Source: a bacterium (GTDB lineage Bacteria; Planctomycetota; UBA1135; GCA-002686595). From it: 47,745 nucleotides of DNA. Positions 16,714-23,922 of the stretch are shown here, one piece after another. The translations under genes were made by a program, and so were the position numbers. The stretch is taken from the NCBI GenBank assembly GCA_024226735.1, contig JAAELL010000239.1, positions 1-47,745 of the forward strand, given 5' to 3'. How positions within the stretch are numbered: the first letter of the stretch is position 1; every line of letters starts with the position of its first letter. The notes beneath the pieces were generated by a model. That model made no database searches and had not been told where the DNA came from. It saw only the letters and a program-made list of their open reading frames with translations.

Positions 16714-18753
16714 TCAGCGCGCCAGCAGGATGCAGCCCACCGCGGTGCTGTAGGCGAGCCCGGGTCCAGCCCGGTTCGGCCACGATCCGTCCTTCGCCTG
16801 AGACTTCAAGAGTCGTTCGTGCAGTCCCGCCGCGAGCTTGGCCGTCTCCGCCTCGGGCCACGTGCGCAGAGCGTGAGCGACGAGGTAGCTGGCGTGCCAG
16901 GCGACGTAGTGCCCGAACCAGCGCTCGTCGTGCTTCGGCATCTCACGCACGAGGTACGCGAGGCCGGCTTTGCGCGTCGACTCCTCCATGAGCTCGGTCG
17001 TCCCGAGGCACGCCCAGCCCGCGGCGGTCGTCGCCACCGTGACGCGCGCGTGCTGGCCGCTCTGGTAGCGGAACGTCCCGGTCTCGGGATCGGCGAACGC
17101 GCGGATCGTCGCGCGTGCACGCTCGAGGCTGCGCACGGGAACGTCGAGCCCCGCGTCGCGCGCCGCCTCGAGCGCGAGCAGCTGTAGGGCCGAGACGTGG
17201 ATGTCGCCGTCCATCGTGTAGGGCTGGTAGCGCCAGCCCTTCGCCATCTGGGTGCGCACGGTGAAGTCGACGACCGTCTGCGCCGCGGCGCGCAGGTCCG
17301 GATCCGGGCGCAGCGCGACGAGCTTGGCGAGGTAGGTCAGCGCGAGGGCGTGGCCCTTCATGCGCGAGCCCTGGAACTGGACGTAGCCCGGCTCGGTGCG
17401 CGCGACGCTCAACAAGAAGCTCGTCCCGCGCGCGAGCGCCCGGCCACGCGCGTCGTCGGTCCACGGGCGCGCGCCGGCCTCGAGCAGGGCCGTCAGGGCG
17501 AGCGCCGTCACCCCGACGTGCGGCGCGCCCTCGGTGAGGGTGCGGTAGGACGAGTTGAGCTTGTAGCCGATGTCCGCCCGCCACGCGCCACTCTCGGCAT
17601 CCTGCGCCGCGACGAGGAAGTCGACGCCGCGCTCGATCGCCGCGCGCGCCGCGCGGTCCTGGGCGCTCTCGCCGGCCGCTTCTGCCTCGTCGAGACCAGC
17701 GTCGAGCTCGGCCGCAACGACTCCGCCGAACGCCGCGATCGGCACGAAGACGAGCAGAGCCGCGAGGACCGCCAGTCCCGTCGCCCGCGGGCCCGGCGGC
17801 CGGCGCGGGCAGCGCTCGTCGAGGATCGCCTCGATGCGTCCCTCCAGGTCGCGAGTGCGCACCATCGCGGTCGCCGCAAAGCCGTCGGCGTCGCCCTGGG
17901 CGAGCGCCAGGAGGTGGCTCGCGTACGTCGACGGGCGCTCCCCCAGCTCGAGTGCCAGGTCGTCGCAGGCGCGCTCGCACAATGCGAGCATGCGCCGCCA
18001 CGCCGCCCAGGCGAACGGCAGCGGCCACGAGAGCGCGACCGCGAAGCGCGCGAGCATGTGCATCTGTCCGTCGCGCCGCCGCAGGTGGGCGAGCTCGTGC
18101 AGGAGCACGCCGCGGATCCGCGCGCGGTCCCACTGCGCCGCCGCCGGCGGCAGCGCCACGAAGGGGCGCAGGCCGGGCAGGCCTCCCCAAACCATCGGGA
18201 CGCGGATGCCGTCGCCGAGCAAGAGCCGGGGCTCGCGCGCGAGCCCGTGCTCCGCGCGTGCAGCGGCCAGCTCGGACGACCAGCATTCGTCACTCAACGG
18301 CTGCGCACGCCGGCGCCAGCGCCAGAGGGCGAGAAGACCGCGGAGCAGGGGAACGAGCACGAGCGCGCTCCCGATGAGCCAGATCCAGGCGAGCGAGCGC
18401 GCGACGCTGGGCCACAGCCGAGCGTCGGACGCCGTGGCCCGGGCGACGCTCGCCGGCGCGAGCGGCGGCTCGGCGAACGGTCCCTCGACGGGCACGGGCA
18501 AGCCGCGGACGGCGTCGGCGCGGATCGGCTCCGTCGCCGCGTGTCGCCCCGGGCTGACCTGGGCCGGCGCGACTGGCAAGGACCAGCCGGGCAGAAGCGC
18601 CGCCGCCGGCAGCAGGAGCACCGCGACGCACACGAAGCGCCAGATCCGCTCGCGGGTCGCCGCCGATCCGCGCCGCGCGGCGTACACGGCCGCGAAGCCG
18701 ATGAGCCACACGCAGGCCGCCTTGAACAGGAACTCGATCAGGATCGTCTGCAT
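16714..18753 (-). CDS. BlaR1-like M56 peptidase fused to a prenyltransferase-like alpha-barrel
   Basis: The 679-residue protein combines two modules. Residues 1-345 are the M56/BlaR1 membrane zinc peptidase: hydrophobic segments around 5-25, 40-58, 122-142 and 325-345, zinc motif HELAH (His219, Glu220, His223) followed by RRRDGQ, and the third-ligand region CERACDDLALELGE (Glu260). From about 370 to the end are repeats of the squalene-cyclase/prenyltransferase alpha-barrel type (AIERGVDFLVAAQDAESGAW, GVTALALTALLEAGARPW, HASYLVAHALRTWPE). In BlaR1 an extracellular penicillin-binding sensor occupies this end; here the barrel may be the sensor. The gene lies 1 nt after the BlaI-like repressor gene, the classic partner cleaved on signal. 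Confidence 0.85.
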   Translation of the reverse strand: MQTILIEFLFKAACVWLIGFAAVYAARRGSAATRERIWRFVCVAVLLLPAAALLPGWSLPVAPAQVSPGRHAATEPIRADAVRGLPVPVEGPFAEPPLAPASVARATASDARLWPSVARSLAWIWLIGSALVLVPLLRGLLALWRWRRRAQPLSDECWSSELAAARAEHGLAREPRLLLGDGIRVPMVWGGLPGLRPFVALPPAAAQWDRARIRGVLLHELAHLRRRDGQMHMLARFAVALSWPLPFAWAAWRRMLALCERACDDLALELGERPSTYASHLLALAQGDADGFAATAMVRTRDLEGRIEAILDERCPRRPPGPRATGLAVLAALLVFVPIAAFGGVVAAELDAGLDEAEAAGESAQDRAARAAIERGVDFLVAAQDAESGAWRADIGYKLNSSYRTLTEGAPHVGVTALALTALLEAGARPWTDDARGRALARGTSFLLSVARTEPGYVQFQGSRMKGHALALTYLAKLVALRPDPDLRAAAQTVVDFTVRTQMAKGWRYQPYTMDGDIHVSALQLLALEAARDAGLDVPVRSLERARATIRAFADPETGTFRYQSGQHARVTVATTAAGWACLGTTELMEESTRKAGLAYLVREMPKHDERWFGHYVAWHASYLVAHALRTWPEAETAKLAAGLHERLLKSQAKDGSWPNRAGPGLAYSTAVGCILLAR

Positions 18754-18754
18754 C

Positions 18755-19144
18755 TCAGCGTCCCTCCCCGCGGGCCTTGCGGATCAACTCTTCCAGGCGC
18801 TTGGTCTCGCCGCGCGAGAGCCTCGTGTCCGAAGCGTCGAGCAGCGCGCTCATCGCCTCGCCCACGTCACCGCCGAAGAACGTGTCGAGCGCACGCTTCA
18901 TCGCGGACCGTCCGGCCTTCGCATGGTTGCGCGTCGGCTCGTACACGTTGCGGACACCCTCGCGCTCGTGGCGCAAATGCCCCTTCTCCTCGAGGATGCG
19001 CACCAGCGCGCGCACAGCCGAGTAGCTCGGCGCTTCGCGCAGTGCGTCCTGTATTTCCGCTGCTGTCGCGCGGTCGCGGGCGTAGACGATGTCGAGGATC
19101 TCGCGCTCGCGGCGACTCAGGGGTTGTTCGTGGTTTCGGGGCAC
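18755..19144 (-). CDS. BlaI/MecI-family transcriptional repressor
   Basis: The 129-residue protein has the winged-helix BlaI pattern: PLSRREREILDIVYARDRAT, AAEIQDALREAPSYSAVRAL, VRILEEKGHLRHEREGVRNVYEP, then a helical dimerisation tail. BlaI proteins repress their own operon until the M56 partner triggers their cleavage. GTG 19144 is chosen because a strong AGGAGGTC Shine-Dalgarno lies 6 nt upstream; farther-upstream codons lie in the operator. It forms an operon with the M56-barrel gene (1-nt gap), and an 11-bp inverted repeat in the promoter region is the likely operator. Confidence 0.92.
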   Translation of the reverse strand: MPRNHEQPLSRREREILDIVYARDRATAAEIQDALREAPSYSAVRALVRILEEKGHLRHEREGVRNVYEPTRNHAKAGRSAMKRALDTFFGGDVGEAMSALLDASDTRLSRGETKRLEELIRKARGEGR

Positions 19145-19156
19145 GCTCGGACCTCC

Positions 19157-19210
19157 TGCTAGTTTTTTTAGCACAAGCGAGCCCAGCGCCCCCGCCGAAG
19201 TGCTAAAAAA
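19157..19210 (-). promoter_or_regulatory. Candidate BlaI operator: inverted TTTTTTAGCAC repeats
   Basis: TTTTTTAGCAC at 19164-19174 is matched exactly in inverse by GTGCTAAAAAA at 19200-19210, 25 nt apart. The left copy also sits inside a smaller dyad, TGCTA-N7-TAGCA (19157-19173). The block lies just upstream of the BlaI Shine-Dalgarno, and autoregulation is normal for this family. The binding call is inference; BlaI operators elsewhere are short dyads of similar size but different sequence. Confidence 0.6.
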
Positions 19211-19344
19211 TCTGGCAGCCCTACGTAAAGGCCGTCGAAGTGCCATGCATCGTGCAGGGCCCCATCTCACAGACGCCCGTGCTGGTTCCGCGACGCACCG
19301 AACACGTCGAACTTCACCGACGCCGAACCGTCACGTTCAACGGA

Positions 19345-20799
19345 TCAGTGCGCGGCCGCTTCCGCCGCCGGCCGCCCCGCCATCCCGTAGGCGGTCGACT
19401 CGTCGATCGCCACGTCGGCCATCGACCCGACGAGCGCGCCATCTCCGAGGAACGAGACCGGCATCCCATGCACCGTGCGACCGAGGAGCACGTGCGGGTC
19501 GCGCCCGGAGACGGACTCGACGAAGACGTGCGCGGTGCGCCCGATCCACGCGCCCAGGCGTGCACGCTGGACCTTCTCGGCGACGGCGAGCAGGCGCGCG
19601 TTGCGCTCCTTCTTCAGCGCCTCGCTGATGTCGTCGGCGAGGCGCTCGTCCGCGGACGTGCCGGGCCGCGGGTCGTACTTGAAGATGTAGTTGACGAGGA
19701 ACTTCTGCTCCTCGAGGAAACGCTCGGACCCCGCGAAGTCCTCCTCGGTCTCCCCCGCGAAGCCGACGATCCAGTCGCTGCCGAGCTCGATGTCCGGCAC
19801 GACGTCGCGCAGGATGTCCGCGCGCCGCCGGTAGAGGTCGAGGGTGTAGCCGCGCTTCATGCGCTTCAGCACCTCATCGGAGCCGGCCTGCGCGGGAAGC
19901 GGCAGGAAGCGGTCGACCTTGTCGCAGTCGCGGATCGCCGCGGCGAACGCGGGCGTGACGTACGAGGGGTGCAGGGTGACGAGACGAATGCGCTCGAGGC
20001 CGTCGATCGCCTGCAGGCGGTAGAGCAGGTCCGCAAGGCTCGGGCGGCCCTGGCGCCCGGCGAACTGCGGCTCACCCGCGCCCGGCTTGTCGAAGTCCTC
20101 GCCGTAGCTGTTCACGGTCTGGCCGAGCAGGGTGATCACGCGCACGCCCTGCACGACGAGCCACTCGGCTTCCTGCGCCAGGTCGTCGATCGGCCGCGAG
20201 CGCACGCGCCCGCGCGTCGTCGGCACGATGCAGTACGTGCAGTTCAGGTCGCAGCCCCGCATCACCGCGAGGTAGGCGTGCAGCCCGCCGGTGTAGGTCT
20301 CGCCGGCGCGATCGACGACGACGTCGTCCGCCATGTCCGTCGCGAGCATGCGCATGTCGCGCTTCGACCAGTCGTCCGGGGCGTCGCGGCGCGCCTTGAG
20401 CTCCTGCACCATGCGCGGCAGGTGCTGGAACTGGCGCGTGCCCGCGACGAGGTCGACGTGGCCGGCACGCTTGAAGACCTCTTCCTCGACGCGCTGCGCC
20501 ATGCAGCCCATGATCCCGATCACGAGGTCGGGGTTGCGCTCCTTGACCCGCTTGAGCTCGCCGACCCAGGACCACGTGCGCTCCTCGGCATGGTCGCGCA
20601 CCGAGCAGGTGTTGAACAGGACGACGTCGGCGTCGTCGATCGCGCCGGTGGTCTCGTAGCCACTCTTCTTGAAGCGCCCCTCGACCAGCTCCGAGTCGTA
20701 CTTGTTCATCTGACACCCGAAGGTGACGACGTGGAGCTTCGGCGCGGCATTCTCGGAGCCCTCGCGCGGGCCCTTCGACTGGTGGCGGGTGGTGCTCAT
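19345..20799 (-). CDS. miaB: tRNA-2-methylthio-N6-dimethylallyladenosine synthase MiaB
   Basis: This radical-SAM methylthiotransferase modifies A37 of tRNAs that read UNN codons. The 484-residue protein has the UPF0004 domain with three cluster cysteines (FGCQMN Cys29, NTCSVRD Cys65, MGCMAQR Cys99), the radical-SAM CDLNCTYC (Cys183, Cys187, Cys190) and a C-terminal TRAM region (GAWIGRTAHVFVESVSGRDP). The motif CSVRDHAEERTW is characteristic of MiaB rather than RimO or MtaB. It starts at ATG 20799. The 134 nt between its stop (19345) and the BlaI operator show nothing further. Confidence 0.95.
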   Translation of the reverse strand: MSTTRHQSKGPREGSENAAPKLHVVTFGCQMNKYDSELVEGRFKKSGYETTGAIDDADVVLFNTCSVRDHAEERTWSWVGELKRVKERNPDLVIGIMGCMAQRVEEEVFKRAGHVDLVAGTRQFQHLPRMVQELKARRDAPDDWSKRDMRMLATDMADDVVVDRAGETYTGGLHAYLAVMRGCDLNCTYCIVPTTRGRVRSRPIDDLAQEAEWLVVQGVRVITLLGQTVNSYGEDFDKPGAGEPQFAGRQGRPSLADLLYRLQAIDGLERIRLVTLHPSYVTPAFAAAIRDCDKVDRFLPLPAQAGSDEVLKRMKRGYTLDLYRRRADILRDVVPDIELGSDWIVGFAGETEEDFAGSERFLEEQKFLVNYIFKYDPRPGTSADERLADDISEALKKERNARLLAVAEKVQRARLGAWIGRTAHVFVESVSGRDPHVLLGRTVHGMPVSFLGDGALVGSMADVAIDESTAYGMAGRPAAEAAAH

Positions 20800-20820
20800 G
20801 AATGGAGGCTATTCACTGGC

Positions 20821-20840
20821 GCCACGGCTGACGCCGTGGC
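20821..20840. other. Perfect 8-bp hairpin upstream of miaB
   Basis: 20821-20828 pairs with 20833-20840 around a TGAC loop. It lies between the miaB start and the oxidoreductase relic, so it could end transcription of the latter or be a leader structure. Its core (GGCGTCAGCC in the other orientation) also occurs in the hairpin at 33-50. Confidence 0.45.
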
Positions 20841-20881
20841 AGAGAGTTAGCGCTATCCACACCTTGCCAAAGAGGGCCCAT

Positions 20882-21946
20882 TTAGTCGAGCGGCCGCAGG
20901 CTCTGCAGCGTCGTCGGGATCAGCTCCGACACCGTCGGGTGGATGTGCACCGCGCGCGAGATCGTCGTGTACGGGGCCTTGGCGTACATCGCGTCCAGGA
21001 GACCGTGCACGACCTCGTCTCCGCCGATGCCGAGGATCGCGGCGCCGACGATCTCCTCGCTGTCCCCGTCGACCAGGATCTTGATGAAGCCGTCGGTCTC
21101 GCTGCGCTCCTTCGCCCGCCCGACGTGCTTCATCAGCCGCTTGCCGACGAGCACGTTGCAGCCCGACTCGCGCGCCTCGCGCTCGGTCCAGCCGATGCGG
21201 CCGAGGGGCGGATCGATGAACAGGCCGTAGCACGTCAGCCGGTCCGAGACGCGCCGCGGGTCGTCGTCGAGCAGGTTCGCGGCGACGATCTCGAAGTCGT
21301 TGTAGGAGGTGTGCGTGAACGCGCCGCGGCCGTTGCAGTCGCCGAGCGCCCAGATCCCCGGGACGCTCGTTCGTAGCTGATCGTCGACTTCGACGTAGCC
21401 GCGTGCGTTCGTCTTCACGCCGACGTCCTCGAGGCCGAGGTCGTGGGTGTTCGGCGTACGGCCGACCGCGAGGAACAGGTGCGAGCCCGTCACGCGCGGC
21501 GCACCGGAGTCGCACTCGACCTGAACGGCGATCCCGTCCTTCTCACGCGATGCACCGATGCAGTCCGCATTGAGCCGGATCTCGATCCCCTCTTTCTCGA
21601 GGATCTCCTTCACGGCCTCCGAGACGTCGGGATCGTCGCGGGAGATCAGGCGATCGCCCTTCTCGACCACCGTCACCTCGCTGCCGAAGCGGCGGTACAT
21701 CTGTGCGAACTCGAGGCCGATGTAGCTCCCGCCGATGATCACGAGGTGCGGCGGGATGAAGTCGACCTCCATGATCGTGGAGTTCGTGAAGTAGGGCACG
21801 TCAGCGATGCCCGGAAAATCGGGGACGTAGGCGCGGGCACCGACGTTGAGGAAGACCTCCTTCGCCCGGAGCTCCTTGCCGTCGACGTCGACGGTGTCGC
21901 GCGCCACGAGGCGGGCGTGGCCGCGGACGAGGTCGGCGTTGTCCAT
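20882..21946 (-). pseudogene. 5'-truncated FAD-dependent pyridine nucleotide-disulfide oxidoreductase
   Basis: The 354 residues match the mercuric-reductase/FAD-containing-oxidoreductase branch: NVGARAYVPDFPGI, the NAD-binding VIIGGSYIGLEFAQMY, FLAVGRTPNTHDLGLE, the FAD motif GIWALGDCNG, and the dimer-interface HIHPTVSELIPT. The N-terminal FAD-binding GxGxxG and the redox CxxxxC, together about 110 residues in full-length relatives, are missing. The frame begins at MDNADLVRGHARLV, which aligns to the interior of the family, a few bases from the breakpoint described for the next feature. Without the FAD domain it should be inactive. It may reflect deletion, inversion or a wrong assembly join. 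Confidence 0.75.
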
Positions 21947-21951
21947 GCCCT

Positions 21952-22239
21952 CAGCTGATGAACGTCATCGAACGTGCCGTGATCCTGTCGACCGCCGACC
22001 GCCTGCACATCGACCTCGAGCCGACGCCGCAGGTCGCAAGCGCGCTGGCCGCGACCGACGACGAGCCCGTGATCCGCACCGACGCGGAGATGCGGGCGCT
22101 CGAGCGCGCGAACCTGATCGCCGCGCTCGAGGAGAGCAGCTGGAAGGTGTCTGGTAAGGACGGGGCGGCGGAGCTGCTCGGGATCCGGCCGACGACGCTG
22201 ACGTCGCGGATGAAGTCGATGGGGATCGCGCGCACGTAG
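21952..22239 (+). pseudogene. C-terminal fragment of an NtrC-type sigma-54 activator
   Basis: The fragment reads QLMNVIERAVILS and onward. ELxNVIERAVI is the end of the AAA+ domain of sigma-54 activators. Then comes a linker and a Fis-type helix-turn-helix (LERANLIAALEESSWKVSGK...AAELLGIRPTTLTSRMK). The receiver and the catalytic GAFTGA-containing AAA+ part are absent. The piece begins within a few bases of where the divergently oriented oxidoreductase piece begins, so both genes lost their 5' ends at about 21,947-21,954. Internal ATG 21958 could express a bare DNA-binding domain, but this is unlikely to be functional. Confidence 0.8.
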
Positions 22240-22282
22240 CGCCGTGCGTGGAAGCCTGAGCTGAAACCGGGACGCGGGGAAA

Positions 22283-22311
22283 GCGGCGCGGCGATCCTCT
22301 CGCCACGCCGC
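22283..22311. terminator. Bidirectional hairpin between convergent genes
   Basis: 22283-22294 pairs with 22300-22311 (11 of 12 pairs) around a TCCTC loop. It sits between the stop of the sigma-54-regulator fragment and that of the secreted protein gene. There is no strong T-tract on either side. Confidence 0.5.
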
Positions 22312-22320
22312 GGCTGCTCG

Positions 22321-23904
22321 TCAAGGCGAAGCGAACGTGACCGCTCGCGAGTCCGTAAAATTGCTCGTCCCACCGTCCCGGTACCAGGCTTGGAAACGGA
22401 ACGTCTCCCCGGCCGCGACGACCGGTCCGTAGGACCCGTCCGTCTCGAGGATCACTGCCCCCCCCACGCCCAGCGCCTGGGAGACCCCGTACGGGTCAAA
22501 CTGGAACAGGTGGGTCCTCTGGGAGTCATTGTAGCGGTACTGCGGTGCGGCGATGCAGATGATGCCGACCGAGCCGGGAGGAACGACGTGCAAACCCGAG
22601 TTCGCCCCGCCGAAGAAGTACCCGAACTCGCCCGCAGGTCCCCCATGAACCCGCGCCTCGACGGGCTGACCGGCGACCCCCGATCCACCGAGGATCGTCC
22701 GGGCGCGTGCTCCGGACGAGTTCGGTTGGGCAAAGCAGCCGGGCTCGATGACGCTGATCGACGGCACCGCCCAGACCTGGAATGGGAGGTCGTCGGGAGA
22801 GTCGCTCACACAACCGAAGAGACGCGGGTCCGCGGGCCGCGGCAGAGTCCCGCGTACGACGTGGAGCGCGTTGTCGTTGCCGGCCGCGTCGTCACGGTTC
22901 GGCGGAGTCGCGGGAAGATTGGAGCACGAACCCAGCGGATCCGTGTCGCCGCGTTCGACGCTCGCGTCATCGAGCCCCCACTCCAGGTAGTACGTCCGAT
23001 CTTCCGGAAGGAACACCGCAATCTCAGCGTCGGCAAAGAAGATCGGCCAACTCGTCTCATCGTGCGCCATCGCGCCCGGAACACGATAGGCCCCGGTCCA
23101 ACCCGTGCCTGACAGGACATTGGTCGTCTGGTCACCGAAGATCCGGTTCGAGCCTGCTGCATGGGGGACTCCATCCCAGATCGCCAAGCTCATGCTGGTG
23201 ATACTCGAAACGGGAACTGGCGTCGGGGAAGCCCCCTCCTCCTCGCAACCGAACGCGTAGACTCGCACCTGGCGCACCTCCCAGCCGGTCGCGTTCGGCT
23301 CCAGAGGGACCGTGAAGTCGTCGATGACGCGATCGTCCTGGTCGAACGCGTTGCACGGATACCCGAGCACACAGCTCTCGCGCTCAGAGACATCGGCACC
23401 GGCACTTCCGCTGCCCGCGCTCGTCACCAAGCGTTCGTTGTCCACTCGCGGCTGACTTGCGGGGAAGACGCCGAGCAGCCCCGGCCCGGTCGCCCCGGCA
23501 GATCCCCCGACGCGCACGAGGTACTCCTGCCCCACGGTCACCCCCTCGACGAGCAGCTCACTCTGCTGCCCGCAGGCGTCGTCGTTGCAGCCGAGCGAAA
23601 CGAGGCTGCCGCACTCGCCGGCGAGCACCTCGATCGCCGAGTCGAAGGACGTGCCCGCACACGTCGTGAAGCGAAAGCTCCCGCTGTCAGGCGCGACCCA
23701 GCGGAACCAGACATCCCTGCTCTCTGTGACGCAGGGCCACGCTGGGGCGCTCTCCGTCGCCCCGGTCGTATCGAACGGGAAGAGCCCGGGGCCCGCCAGC
23801 GAATGCGCGGTCGCGCAATCGTCCGCGCCCTGCCCGCTGGCAGCCGCAGCCGCCAGCGACGCACCGGCCCAGGTCACAAACAGTCGTAGTCTCAAGAAGC
23901 GCAT
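22321..23904 (-). CDS. Secreted surface protein, third gene of the protease operon
   Basis: The 527-residue protein has a signal peptide (1-25). An N-terminal module (about 27-135) has paired Cys (DDCATAHSLAGPG, RDVWFRWVAPDSGSF, AIEVLAGECG); a related module occurs in the neighbouring PKD protein. A middle region has Cys and acidic clusters. The C-terminal planctomycete-type module begins near GCFAQPNSSG and ends FRFQAWYRDGGTSNFTDS. No catalytic motif was seen; it is probably a cell-surface or exported structural protein. GAGAGGAA lies upstream of ATG 23904. It follows the PKD gene after 18 nt, so the three genes from 28544 downwards form one operon. Confidence 0.7.
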   Translation of the reverse strand: MRFLRLRLFVTWAGASLAAAAASGQGADDCATAHSLAGPGLFPFDTTGATESAPAWPCVTESRDVWFRWVAPDSGSFRFTTCAGTSFDSAIEVLAGECGSLVSLGCNDDACGQQSELLVEGVTVGQEYLVRVGGSAGATGPGLLGVFPASQPRVDNERLVTSAGSGSAGADVSERESCVLGYPCNAFDQDDRVIDDFTVPLEPNATGWEVRQVRVYAFGCEEEGASPTPVPVSSITSMSLAIWDGVPHAAGSNRIFGDQTTNVLSGTGWTGAYRVPGAMAHDETSWPIFFADAEIAVFLPEDRTYYLEWGLDDASVERGDTDPLGSCSNLPATPPNRDDAAGNDNALHVVRGTLPRPADPRLFGCVSDSPDDLPFQVWAVPSISVIEPGCFAQPNSSGARARTILGGSGVAGQPVEARVHGGPAGEFGYFFGGANSGLHVVPPGSVGIICIAAPQYRYNDSQRTHLFQFDPYGVSQALGVGGAVILETDGSYGPVVAAGETFRFQAWYRDGGTSNFTDSRAVTFASP

Positions 23905-23922
23905 GACTTTCCTCTCGATCTC

